DNA of 64,000 nucleotides from Rhinopomastus cyanomelas. Its lineage: Eukaryota; Chordata; Aves; Bucerotiformes; Rhinopomastidae. How positions within the stretch are numbered: position 1 is the stretch's first letter; every line of letters starts with the position of its first letter. Position numbers and translations under genes: made by a program. Shown here in pieces: positions 22,691 to 34,925 of the stretch. The stretch is from positions 1 through 64,000 of the forward strand of contig VXBP01004455.1 of the NCBI GenBank assembly GCA_013400115.1, given 5' to 3'. The notes under the pieces were generated by a model that was not told where the DNA came from, made no database searches, and saw nothing but the letters and a program-made list of their open reading frames with translations.

Positions 22691-25600
22691 TTTGCATTAA
22701 ATAAGTAAAGGGTATTATTGTCATTCCAGGAAATGTTGATTAAAAGGTTCTGTTAATAATGAAAAGGCTCTTTCTGTCTGTCAGATAAGTTTTGCTATGC
22801 TTGCATATGTCTTAGACTCCTCCTTGAAGCATCTTCAGGATGTTGAGACTAGTATTAGTTATGTGTCCACCTCAGCATACTCCCCTGTGTTCCAGAGCTT
22901 GGCATTTCTTAGGGCATAAATAAACCTGTTAAAAAGAATTTATGGTGCATTTCTACATGTAATCTATGTAGAGAATTATTTAGTGTTTTTTAACTCCACT
23001 GACCACCACAAGAGCATATTCTATAAAAAAGATGGAATTCAACCATTAAGGCTCAAAGGTGCTTCAATAATTTTTTTTCTCAACATTGTGTCTCATCTTT
23101 CAAAGGAAAAGCTTCCCAGTCTTTCTCAGCACTGTTTACATATAGTTGTGTGAAGAACTGATTTAAAATGAAGAGCAAAATTTGCTCTGGGTACCCACAG
23201 TACTTGCAGTACTCTTTGGGTTATCACCAAATAGTGACAGCCTTTTTCACACAGGCAGCAGATTAGAGCCAAGCATCCAGCATTCCAAAATGACATTACT
23301 GATTTTACAAGGATCCTAAAAAATGAAGCAGAATGCTCAATGTAACTGATGTACAGGGAAATACCACAAAAACCAAATAAGTAGATACTTAAAAATGTAT
23401 TTATTTCAAAAGGTCTCTACTTCATGCAAAAACACGAGGTGACTAACAGATGGGAGCCATTCTGTCATTAATAAAAACAAGCCCACCAATTAAAAAATAG
23501 AGAGAGCCCAACTTTCCCATATGCATGCGGGTTTAGCTTTCTGTGACATTTAAACGAGAATTAACGCGTATTATTATCAGCTACCCAGTATGGAATGTAT
23601 GGCAAAGAAATGGATTCAAGTGTGCGTTCAGGAACTAGGCAAGGAGAAATGTTGCTTGAGTACCTAGGGAGAACTGTCAGGCTAGTGTTCAATAATAATA
23701 CCATTCATCAATTCCAAAAGAAGTTGTAGAAGAGAAATCTGTAAAATTATTCTATCTAAGTTTCCAGTGTTAGCAACAACACTGATGAAGCATGCAACCA
23801 TGTACATTTCAAAAAACAGAAATAACCAAGAACGAGTCCCTCATAAATGCTGAAAGTTAACAGCTTTTTGTGACATCTTATTTTTGCTGTTTCATCAAAC
23901 AAGATTTTGAGTAGTAACAGAATTGATTGTGTGACTATTCTCAAAAAATTCACCAATGATACTTCCATTTCTTGCTCTTTTATTTGCCACCAGGGTGTTC
24001 TCTGCAACTAGGTGGGCAGAAAAAGTTTCCTTGTTAATAAAAACAGAGTTTCCCATAAGTATCAATATAGGACAGATCCAGTATTTGATCTGTACTTCAC
24101 TCTAACCGAGCTTGACTGACATTTCTATGACTTTTGATCATGAATAAATCCATGGAGAGAGATTTATTTATATACGATGAGTTCATGTGCAAACGAGCGC
24201 CAAGCCTTTCCTAGTGCCCCAATACTTCACATCCATAAATGGCAACATTTCCTGTTGACATTCTATTTGGAGCCAATCCACAGCAAAAATACCAGTAACA
24301 GCACTCTGTGTAGAGGTAACAGTTCCAAAGAGGCTGAGTTTAAGAAAGATGCTGTAACTTCAACTTATATTGGTATAACTTAGGTGTGCATCTTGCATCA
24401 AGCACTCAGTGCAGAAATAGACAAAACCCTATATATGTGTGTGTGTGTGTGTGTGTGTATTCTCTTGCAAGGTGGATATAATTTGTACACATCAGAGTGG
24501 AGAGGTGAAAAGTGGAGGGTTTTAGGAGTAACTCACTGCATAGTTGGGTGTAGCTCTCATGCTTCAATAAGATGTTTTTAAGTAAAAGGTGCAATCATGG
24601 AAAAGAATGGAAAATCAACATTTTTCTAGCATAAAGAGCACTCATGAAAAACCTCAAAATACTCCATTTTCATTGTACTTTCATCATCCTTGAGATACAG
24701 ATATGTGCAATTAACCCTGGTGGACTTGAACATGCATATTCACAGCAAATAGCAGCACCTGAACATCAGCATGCGTGTTTTCTGTCATTTGCTACTTTCT
24801 GTCTTAACTTTACACTACTTCCTTCGTTCTCTCACAGCCTTCAATTTCATGTGTTGGCTATTGACAACTTGTTTTATTTAACATTTATTAATTCAATCCC
24901 TCTCCATGCTCCAGGGATTATTCTGCCTCCAGTTTTGTGTCCAGTTATTCCTTTTTTTTTTTCAAGTAGCATTTATTAATTTCAAAAAGACAATTTAAAA
25001 ACTACTTAATCTTTCATTATTACCAAGACCCCCCACTTTTTGTAATCCTTCATTTCCTAAATGTCTAATAATTTTGTCCATGATAAGGATTAGCGTTTTT
25101 TTCAAAACTATTCAGGCCCTGTTGCATATTTCTTTATATGTCACGGTTAAGAACCACCCTAAACTGAAGTGCTGGTAGAAAAGATTTTAGGATAGATCCA
25201 TAAAATGAGTTGAAGAAAATCATGAAAGCAATCATTCCCAAGAGATTTGAAGGGACTCAAACATGATAAGGTAAAGTATTAACTATCAAGGATCTGTCAT
25301 TCTGTTAAGAATCTCTACTGGCACCTATGTAATTCAAAATAATCATAAATCATCTAAATGAGAGGAAAACAGGGAGCTGACAATGCTTGATGAGGATATT
25401 GAGTAGCAAAACTGAAAGTCAACGTAAAGTTACACAAGCATCTTCTGATGCTGTATGAATTGCTGCCAAAAAGGGGTTAGATTATGTGTGGTTTGTGTCA
25501 TTTTCCATACTTTCAGGTATCCTTCCTTATCCCAAGCTGCATCTCTAGCAGAGTGCTACACCAAATGCCCTGAGCCCTCTTGCATGGATATCTAAGACAC

Positions 25601-26110
25601 TGTAGTGCAATCAAAATAGCATCCATTTCTATCCACAGTGAAATTAAATGTTGATTAATATGAAACAACAGAAACACAGTAATACAAACCTGGTCACACG
25701 TATAAAACAGTGGGCAAGGGCTACTTAAAAACAGTTCCACATAGATTTATATTTTTAATTTATAAGAATCTCTGGTTTATATCCTAATTTTGTCTATGGG
25801 GTTTTTTTGTGGGCTTTTTTATTTATTGTCACACACATGCTCAGGATGAAAATATTTAGCTGAATTTTATCCTTTCAGGACACTTGACAAGTTAACCCAG
25901 ATTTTGATGGATGACTTAGATTTGCTTCTAAGATATCAAAGACTAACAGCTGATAAATATGATCTTCAAAACTCAAGCTCATTAAGAAGGGATATTGACA
26001 GCGCACATTAATTTATTTTGACTGAAACAATCCTTTAAAGCAAAACTTTGAGTTTCTCTATACCTCCTTTTGCTCTCCAACCTTCACTTGACTAGAAACA
26101 TAGAGGACAA
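22691..26110. other. Unique AT-rich DNA
   Basis: No gene recognised. It contains one TG microsatellite (annotated separately) and a T-run at 24951-24961. Frames of up to 111 codons (24644-24979) have no known domain. Confidence 0.55.
24435..24458. repeat. (TG)n microsatellite
   Basis: About 11-12 uninterrupted TG units following a short TATA stretch. Such dinucleotide arrays are often length-polymorphic. Confidence 0.97.
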
Positions 26111-26249
26111 GATGTAAGAATTGATCAGAAATGTCTCAACATGGTCATCATGGACTTGGACATTAAAGGCACAGAACTGGACACTAAGGTACAAGAAGGT
26201 ACCTTGAAACCAATCAAACTATCGTAGCAGAAAGAGCCAGGAATACCTA

Positions 26250-26273
26250 CACCACACATTTAATTGTGTGGTG
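26250..26273. repeat. Small hairpin within the LTR-like segment
   Basis: Perfect 9-bp arms CACCACACA and TGTGTGGTG around a 6-nt loop. It lies in the presumed U3 part of the LTR-like sequence and has no known function. Confidence 0.7.
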
Positions 26274-26566
26274 CTGCTTCCCTGCTACCTGCTGCAGAAC
26301 AGACTGTCAAGGAAGATTGATCACCAAAGGCCAGCTTGACATTGATGAAGAAATCTGGGACTCCACGTGGACTTTGCTCATTGTAATAGCAGAACAAACC
26401 TCCTGGCAAAAAGCCACTGCCTCCAGGGAGAGCTCCTAAACCCTCCTCTTTGGACAAGTGTGGAAGCCTGGTTCGAGAAGATGGAGATTGGCAGAGCTCC
26501 ATAGGACAGAGGTGGAGCAAGGTGTGTTGCCTGGTATCAAAGATGGCTCCTTAGCAACCAAACTGG

Positions 26567-26620
26567 GGGTAAGCTTGTGGGTAAGCCTTTGGGACAAGCT
26601 TTTGGGAAAGTTTTTGGAAG
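26567..26620. repeat. Degenerate 12-13-bp tandem repeat
   Basis: Successive units gggtaagcttgt, gggtaagccttt, gggacaagctttt, gggaaagttttt and a partial ggaagctt. If the surrounding sequence is an LTR, these lie in U3, where short tandem repeats often act as enhancer elements. That role is inference. Confidence 0.8.
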
Positions 26621-26899
26621 CTTCCCCTACCAAGAATTGCTTGGAATATCAGAGACTGGTGGAATGCTGCCCAGAAGATCAAAAGGCCAGTGAACACTGC
26701 CTGGGACCCTGCAGTGGTAGCTATTATCCTCTTTCTCCTCTTTACTCTTTCTCCCTTTTTCATCATTCTTTTATTTCTATCATAGCTTCTTTATGGATAG
26801 AACAATAAAATTGCACTCTTCAATTGAAACAGAACCCCCTTGGCATGGTTGCCCTGCTTGTGCGTTTTGCACTTCAAGATCGTGGTAAAAGAACCTACA

Positions 26900-28829
26900 C
26901 GAGTCCACCTGCATGCAACAAGACATCTAACTCAATAACTGAATTTACTGAAATTCAGCCTTAGAAACATTTAATGCTCCTTTATTTTCTTTGCCATTAA
27001 ATCACTTTGTGGTATCATTCCGGTCCCCACAGATCTGACAAACTTAATGGAGCCAGTGTTCAAGATCACATCCATTTTAATTCTACTAATATTAGGACCC
27101 TATAGGTGCCACAGACTAAATGGGGGAGGGGGCAGGGAAAGTTGGGGTTTGTTTTAATTAGCTGTTGGACAGCTGACAATTTTGCCACGGTTCTTACAAA
27201 CACCTAAATATTTTTTTAACTCCCGGATAGTTTTCAAGCAGTAAAATCCAACTCCTGATGCACTTCCAAGCAAGTATATTCACTAGTCACCCTTTCAGTA
27301 GCCCTTTGCCTCCCGCCCTCATCACTCCAGGCTTCCTATTTTCTCTACTCCGTTCCCTTTAACTCTGATTCACTGGTTCAAATTCAGTCCTCTTCCACAC
27401 ACTTCCTGTTCCCCAACAGAACATCCTAGAACCAACTTCTTTCTATTTTCTTTTCATCACTTTCTCAGTCCTGACCACTGGCTGTCTGAAGACATCTGTT
27501 TTGAATCAGACTTCAAACTATTTCCTTTAGCTGCACTATCTCACTTCCTTTTAGATTCCCCTAAAATTATCCATTATGATCCAGCTTTTCTCCAGCGGGG
27601 AAAGTTAAATGGAAAGATTCCAATTACACAGTAGCAGAAAAAGTGTCCATATTTAGTTACAAGAAGTTCTGACAGGTTAAATGAGCTATCTGATTTGCAT
27701 TTATTTGTCCAAATTATTCTCTTCAGTGTCCCAGCAGAAAAATCTGGTTTAGAAAGGTGTGTTATTACCTGCAAATGTTACTGTATTTTTTCCTTCTATA
27801 TATTTTAAATGACCTGCATTAGTGATCTCTAAATTTGTTTTGATCCACAGAGTGACTAGATAATTTGAAATAGTTCTGAAAAATAATTCCGAACAACATA
27901 ATATTTTCAAAGCACCACTGCTTGTCAAAAGAATTGTCAAATCTCTCTTCTCCAGGTGGTATCTGGAACTTCCCAGTAAAAGTATTTAAGATCTGTTACT
28001 AACGTGAAAAGTTCTATATTAGATTTGGAGTTTTGTTTTTCAATGTATTTTGGAGGGAGTCTGTATTCTGCAGTACCATATTATCTTATTAATGCTCATG
28101 GCTGACCGGATTTTTGGCCTTTACAAATAAAGACTGTATATTGCATTGGCTCTGGAAGCAGTGCCCGCATCCCTCTGCAACTCTGTATACCCATGTGGGC
28201 ACAGTCACTCCTGGGAGTCCAAAAAGTCATGTAGCAAGATTAAGTTCCAAGGCAATTAACATGAACTTTCCTTTAAAACTTCAAGAGATAATGTAGCCAG
28301 CTCCTAAAATCAGCAGGAGTTATGTTTTTGAAAGTCTATTTCTAAAAACTACAAGCAGCAGCTAAAAAATTGGTAATTCTACCAAAACAGGCAATTAAAT
28401 GTGTCTTGCATGACTTGATCTCTATAAAAATCATGCTGCTTGTTTACTGCAACTTCTATTACCCTCTAGATTTTACTGATTTCACCTCCTGGTATTTATT
28501 CAATTATTTTATAAGGTATTGAAATCTAACTCTTGAGCTACTTAGAGTGACACCTAAGTCTTCCCTCACAGCAAATCTGTCAAATAAAGAGATGATCAGT
28601 CAGTCTAAGACATTATTTTTGCCAGCGTATATTACTGTGGTTAGAAAGTAAAAAGCCACTGAGCTAGTGTTCAGTAGTGAGCACTACTGTGTCTGTCTCC
28701 TAGGTTACTTTTTTAGTATTGTCAAGCACTTGCAATTCTATTTGGGACCATTATTTACTTCAAAATTCATCCTGTGACTAGATAGGGAGCAGAGTCTCTT
28801 CCCTTCTTATGACTCCCTATCCAGGATTG
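26900..28829. other. Unique AT-rich DNA
   Basis: No gene or repeat family recognised. A G-rich run is present at 27121-27146. Confidence 0.55.
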
Positions 28830-28979
28830 AGTTGTGGAGTCTCCTCCACTGGAGACATTTAAAACCCACCTGGATGTGTTCCTGTGTGACTTGTTCTAGG
28901 TGATCGTGCTCTGGCAGGGGGATTGGACTAGATCTTTCAAGGTCCCTTCCAATCCCTTGTGATTCTATGATTCTATGAG
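28830..28979 (+). mobile_element. CR1 LINE 3' end, young type (plus)
   Basis: Plus-strand CR1 end of ~150 bp: 'gttgtggagtctcctccact', 'aaaacccacctggatgtgtt', 'ggggattggactagatcttt', then 'ggtcccttccaatcccttgt' and two octamers (gattctatgattctatg). The well-kept tail and close match to its relatives suggest a comparatively recent insertion. It is 5'-truncated in the last part of ORF2. Confidence 0.95.
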
Positions 28980-29279
28980 CCTTCCAAGATATTTTAAATT
29001 ATCTGGTTTTCTTAACTACTCTGCACTGATTTCACAAAGCAAAGCAATTTAACTCGTGTAGTTCTTGACTCTTGCCTTCCACATAGAAATGGCCCTCTGC
29101 AGAATTAGACAAAGGTCTTGAAGCTTTGTACTGGACTGACAGGCATTATATTCCAAGACACTCAATCTCTTGCTCCTTACCTGGTTTGTAGTTGCAGGTG
29201 GAACTGCTCCAATTTTAGTACATAACGTATCTCCAAAGAAAACATAGGAGATACATTCAGAAGAACAACCCCACCTTGG

Positions 29280-29861
29280 CAACCTTCAGTAAACAGGTGT
29301 TGCATACGGGTTGTACCTTGAATTTGGGAGGTTCCACCCTGAGAGACTGGGAGTTGCTATGGTAATTTGTGAGAAGCAGCTTGGAATTACAAGCTCTTCC
29401 AGCAATACCTGCATCCTAGGTTTGAGGCAATCAGTGCTTGTGTGAAGAGACATCTTTTGGGTGGGGAAGGACTAGTTTTGAGTTTCCTGTTTAATGTTTC
29501 ATGCTGGGGAGTCTCGTCTTTGCTCAGAGAGGAAACACATCACTGGAGTGAGCTAGGTGTAGTATCCATCTTGCCCTTTGAACGTGGTGAATGGAGGACA
29601 GAATGAGAGTGAAACATGGACACCACATTTTGACAAGGAGAAGAACTGCTGGCCATTTTTAACCCTTAAGTGTGGCAGATTGGCCCAGTATGGTAAGAGT
29701 GTGACATCAATCTCTGCCTGCTTTTGTCTTGGGGGATTTATGTTGTGTGAATTAAATATGTTTTCTCTTTTTTTACCTAAATTGAACCAGTCTTTTTATT
29801 GGCCTGCAATGTTATAAATGGTTTCGAACCATCTTTGGGGTTTGTGTTTCGTTTTGGCACA
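29280..29861 (+). mobile_element. Possible second LTR-like segment (plus)
   Basis: The sequence ends in a U5-like stretch ('tttggggtttgtgtttcgtt', then a gcaca end at 29861). This is preceded by an ATTAAA-type polyadenylation signal near 29749 and a T-rich run, an order typical of LTR 3' halves. The 5' boundary is not evident and I found no clear target duplication. It does not resemble the segment at 26.1-26.9 kb. It could also be a 3'-UTR-like unique sequence. Confidence 0.35.
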
Positions 29862-32800
29862 TTAGCACATAAACTAAATTAAGTAGTTAATCTCATCCCA
29901 GACCTGATCAACCGATCAACTGGTGACACTTTATTACTTTCTACTACAAACAAGATAAAAAATTCCCTCGGCACCTCTCCAGCTATCAATTCACACTCCT
30001 TGCTGTGTCATATTGCTGCAATACTCTCTGATTGGGACTGAATTGCAAATCAGAGTATTTCTTGGTGGAAGCACCAATCCATTTTCCAGTGTCCCTCTCA
30101 GCTTCATTCTGAATAAAGTCACTGCATTAGGGGGTTTTTGGTGCCTGTAAGGTGACACTGCACATTGTCATCAACATTTCTGTCACACCTGAGAAAGGTG
30201 AAAGATCAATAAAGCACAGTAACACTAAGAGCTTCCTGATCTGGCCTTTAGGTACTGACTCCTACATTGCAGTTCATGAAAATCACTATTCATAAAATAC
30301 AGGAGAAGTATCATTTTCTAGCATCTGCTGGAAGCAGAGGAATGCTGTGAGAAGGGAGAGAAGAGGATATTTCTGAAATTCCCTGTCTTCTACTATCAAT
30401 GCCCGCCTGACCTTTACACCTAAAAGAGATGATGATAAATCACCCAAAGCCCTCAACTCTACTTATGTGTCTGAATTGCCCAATTGGGCAGTGAAGATCG
30501 TTTTATTCTTTCCCCTGAAAAGATGGATGAAGGATGAGTTGCTTTCAGTATAGCTACATTTTTGCAAATGGAAGTCCAGAACTCAGCACAAAGTTCATTC
30601 TGGAAGTCAAATCCATACTCCCACCTCCCAAGAAAGTGGCAAGCAGCAATGAATAAGACTCAGACAGAGGAAGTCTCCACTCTACCTTCAAAAGTTGGCC
30701 AGTTATGTATAGAAAATGAAGTTTCAGTTAAAATGATGGGAAACATACATCTGAAAACTTTGGTGTCTGAATACTCAGATTTCTAAGCAGGGAGGAAGGG
30801 AGGAATGCAAATGGGAATGGGCTTTATTAATTGCCTGCTTGCTCTTGGAACATCAATTTTGCTCAACAAAACTTAGGCTGCATTTCAGCCACTAAATTGT
30901 TTATGTGGATCCAGGGCTTTGTAGCCCAATGATGCGTCCCTATCTGCTAGACTGGTAGTTAGAATGTTCCATGGTAGCTTGTCCTGATGAAAGGGTAGCA
31001 GCAAGAATAAGCAGCTATTTGCTATTCAGCAGCCTTTTCAATTTTGTGATAGCTGGGGTTTTCTAGCTCCTGCTCAGAAAACAAGACAAATTTGAAGCTT
31101 CTGTAGGTGTGAGAGTATCTTTAGTCAGTGATTAGCAAACAAAACAAAAAAATCTAAGAACAAGAATATAAAAATGCAGCAAGTACCTGAATAAAAATGA
31201 ATAAAACCTGTAGAACACTCATTAAAAAGAAAAGAAACAAAAACCCAAATGGTATTTACTTTTCTGTACTTTTGAGACACATTATTTTAAAACAAAGGGG
31301 TTTACCTTGAATACTGATTGATAACTTCAACATGTAATGATGCATAGATTTCTGAAACATTATGTTTTCTAAAATTACATTATGAAATACATTATTATGG
31401 CAATGATTCTGTTTTCCACTCAAAAAGAGAACCCTCATAATAACAAGCAGCCTTTTCACCTGTCTTACCAAAAAATTTTTTAAAAATTTAAAAAAAACTA
31501 AAATGGAATCTCAAGTCCTCAGTAATACAGTAAAATATGTGGGTTTCAGTAGGCTTTTCTTTCACCCTTAGTTTCAAGATGAATGTTTCTAACGCCGACC
31601 CTCAATAATCAAATGTGGAATTGGACACATATCACACTCTTATGTGATACTGCACCCATTATTAGATTCCAAAGACAAATAGCAAGGCAGCAGCTATATT
31701 TATATCTAGCTCAGAGTAAACTAAGGGATAGGCAGAACAATCTTTCTTAGGATGTGTTGAGGGCAAGCCATAACTTAAAAGTTCTTCTAGAAGAGTTCCT
31801 AGATCATTTATCCTAATACCATTCCACCTCAGCTCAGCCATGACGTTGTGCATTTGATGTAAAGTCACCAGTAATAGGCACCAAAAATTAGTTGATAAAT
31901 CTGGTAAGCATCTATGAGCCATAATGCAAAACAACTCACTCTCCCACAAAGCTGTAGCAATTCCAAACTGAAACAAAGTAAAAATAAACATAATGTCAAA
32001 TCTGTGTGTCTAAAACAAGGTTTAGAGGTGGTGAAATAATCAGAAGTCTGTCAAGCTTCATAAACAGACCATTTAAAAAGCTCCATTTCCTGGGAGTTTA
32101 CTCCTTAACAGCAGTTAAGTGCGTGTGACTCTAATAAGTGATATCCTAAACTACTCTTGTGAACACTATGAATCCACAGACCTAAGCAAAATTTTTTCCT
32201 TTTCAGATGTTACACACTGATCAGACCCTTCTACTTTTATTTCAAAATCAATTTTGTCATTTATATTACTGTAACAAAAGAAGGTCTTATACAAGGACCT
32301 ACTGATAATTGGAAAAGAAATGCTGTGAGCAGCTTCACAAGAAGAGGTCCACAACTTCGTATCAGTCACAATGTAACAATCATGTAGGAAAAGCAACAGA
32401 AAATGAATGAGGAAAATGGAAATATCTCTCAAAAACATCTTTTTTTAAAAGGTTGATGAGTTTCCATAGACCTGATGTTGCAAAATGTTAGTGCTAATAT
32501 GAAATTCATGAAAGATGGTTGCTTAAATCAACCTTTAAATCTCTAAAGGGGGCATATATCTAAAGGGAAAATTCATAGTTGATCAGATGATATTCCAGTA
32601 AAATAAGCCTATATGCTACACTAGAAAACTGATAAGCATGTACCTGATAAGGAAAAAAATTCTTTACTACAGTTCAAATCGATACAGCAAATACCAAGAT
32701 TTTATTATCAAACAGGTTCTTTATTAAAAAAAAAAAAGTTTTTAGATGTCCAGGAGAAGTTTCAAACTTTTGATGTTTAATCACTTTTACTAGCAAAAGA

Positions 32801-33358
32801 CAGAATGAGCAAACAAATTCTCATCTGTTATAATGGTGTAAATCTAGTTTTACTTCACTGTATCTAATTCTTAATTTAATGAATTCTGGTCTATTCAAAG
32901 CAACTGCCTGTTCATAACCTCAAATTTAAGAAGCTTCTAAACTCCTGATTGCAGGAAGTGGGAGAGGTATTCTGAGGGTAATATTATTCTGTACTTGACA
33001 TCTTACCACCCTTGTCTCTAAGCATCAGCCACTGACTTCTATCAGTGCAGAGCTCCCAAGGTCCTGTGGCACTTGTGTTTCACACATTTGAAGGTCAATG
33101 AACAACGAGAGAGTCAGTCTGCTAATCCCAGTTACATACTTTGACTTGTTAACAGGCAAGCCTGGACTGAGCTTGGAACAACAAGGCTCCATCAGAGATG
33201 CAACAGATCAGAACGTGTGGTTTTGCTTTACACTAAAGGGGAAAATGCAGGTGCACTACAAATGACAGGCTACCAATTATAAGGTGAGTGACACACGTGG
33301 TTTTTTTACTGAGGTTAATCTTTAAACAGTGGCTTTTTGTGTTTCATGCTTGCTCTTG
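29862..33358. other. Unique AT-rich DNA
   Basis: No gene or RNA recognised. It includes A/T palindromic runs at about 31471-31495 and an A-run at 32726-32737. Open frames are all below 110 codons and unrecognised. Confidence 0.55.
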
Positions 33359-33650
33359 TCATGGAATCATAGAATCATTTACGTTAGAAAAGACCTCCAA
33401 GATCATCAGGTCCAACCATCAACCTAACTCTACTGAACCCACCACTAAACCCTGTCCCTAAACTACATAGCTACACAACTTTCAAACACATCCAGAGATG
33501 ATGATTCAACGATTCAACCCCCTGTTCCAATGCCTGAGGACCCTTTTAATGAAGTTTTTCCTAATGTCTAATCTAAACCTCCCCTGGTGCAGCTTGAGGC
33601 CATTTTCACTTGTCATATTAATGCAGTAGCAGAGACCAACATAAGCCCAC
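33359..33650 (-). mobile_element. CR1 LINE 3' fragment, older type (minus)
   Basis: Minus-strand CR1. It starts with the octamers 'catggaatcatagaatcatt', followed by 'agacctccaagatcatcagg', 'accactaaaccctgtcccta', 'tgaagtttttcctaatgtct' and 'ctaaacctcccctggtgcag', and fades near 33650. It belongs with the older tail type also seen at 21343-21843. A short imperfect duplication (gattcaac) near 33502-33517 lies inside it. Confidence 0.93.
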
Positions 33651-34804
33651 AGATGATGTTAGAAGTGTGTGACAGTGATTCATTTCCAAATCCTTAAGAA
33701 AGATTTTACATGATGGTGTTTCATGTAACAACAGGATCAGTCTCTCAAGGTTAATCCTATGTCCTTCAATCCAGTACTAGTTTTCTGGGACTGACACGAC
33801 ATTTAAATATTTTGAGGTGGCTACGTAGTCTCTTCACTTACCACACTGGGGTTTTTTCTGAGTACCTATTCCATAATGAAAAACTGTTTTAAAATAGTAG
33901 ATGTTTATCCATATAGGAATATTCCTCCAAAGTAAAGACACAGTGAAGAAGAAGAAGTGTTCCATGGGTGAAAAGAGAGCACCAAAATAAGGAATAACCT
34001 CTCTTACCTCTCCTTCCACACTCAAAATAATATAAGACCCAGGCTTCTCTCAGGAAATCCCAGGCTAGTGACAGCAAAGACAGTACCACAGCAGTGAGAC
34101 TGAGAAGTAAGTAGCACAACAGAAAAAGATCAGAGCTGAAAACCAACAGGGCCAGAGAGTTATTTATGCTGCAGTGATTAGTGTAACAGGGTAAGCTTGG
34201 GAGCTGGTGCCAGAGGCACAAAGAAGGTGGAACTGAAGTGTCTGTATAAAAATACATATCCATAGTATTTATTTGTGGGAGGAAAAACTTCAGCTTTTCT
34301 GTGGTTTTGGTTTTCCTTTAATTATACAGCACCCTATTTTAGATGTTTCCACCATATATTATAAACAATTCAGAGGAATAAGAATGAGTAGCCTCTAAAT
34401 GTAGCTGTCCCTGAAACTCAGCTCTTAGCAAAGACAGTGATGGCAGAGCAGACTGTGGATCTGATAGCTCCTACAAATACACACTGGTTGTCCCATTGCT
34501 CTATAGCTAGAGCACAGACCAAGTGATGGCCCAGCCTGTTTAAAGAATAATTTAAATAAACTGAGTTTATTACATTATCTATGATAGCAAATATTTGTAA
34601 AAATGTCTCTCTCCCTTCTGCCACAAAATAATGTCCTGTTCTGTCATCCTCTACTTTGCTACAAAGCCCCAAGGTTGTTACAACAGCTGACCAGTTGCAT
34701 TGCACAGTATGCCACAGATGTGGCGTAACACTTGGACTAGTTAGCTCTAATACGGATCAATTTCTTTGAGTGCAGCACTCATTCCAGAACTATGTTTCTA
34801 CACA
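33651..34804. other. Unique DNA with minus-strand open frames
   Basis: Minus-strand frames of 124 codons (33889-34263, with hydrophobic L/F-rich stretches) and 95 codons (34418-34705) are open. I recognise no family in either. No splice-site pattern could be tied to them by eye. Confidence 0.45.
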
Positions 34805-34925
34805 ATGTTTCTCCATCTCTCTGCTTCTCCCCTTTGTCTGTAAAATGGGAATAATAGCTTTTCCCAGCTTCTTCGCAAGGGTCTTGTGGTAACAAATTAA
34901 CATCTGGAGATGTTCAGACACTAAG
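34805..34925 (+). mobile_element. Fossil MIR/CORE-type SINE (plus)
   Basis: The stretch 'gtctgtaaaatgggaataat', preceded by 'gtttctccatctctctgctt' and followed by a 'cttcgcaagggtcttgtggt' block, follows the order of the 3' half of the ancient amniote MIR/CORE-SINE group. Only the more conserved half is detectable, with no A/B-box promoter region. Such copies predate birds and are occasionally retained as regulatory DNA; nothing here shows that. Confidence 0.55.

Larger units (their letters stand above)
26111..26899 (+). mobile_element. Probable endogenous retrovirus LTR (plus), boundaries uncertain
   Basis: The 3' part is laid out like a retroviral LTR: a pyrimidine-rich run (26727-26779), then a polyadenylation signal (AATAAA near 26803), then a ~90-bp GT-rich U5-like end containing 'cttgtgcgttttgcac'. 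Upstream is a U3-like section with five degenerate 12-13-bp repeats at 26567-26620. I saw no gag, pol or env next to it, so it would be a solo LTR, possibly ERVL-like. The termini and target duplication could not be fixed by eye. The open frames on both strands here are incidental. An unrelated 3'-UTR-like sequence is the alternative. Confidence 0.5.

Noticed and set aside
29818..29832. Small quasi-palindrome around ttcgaa, resembling a T-arm
   Set aside because: No cloverleaf, acceptor stem or anticodon arm can be built around it, so it is not a tRNA gene.
34418..34705. A 95-codon minus-strand frame with plausible amino-acid mixture
   Set aside because: I recognise no family, it is not bounded by evident splice sites, and neighbouring frames of similar length occur by chance.
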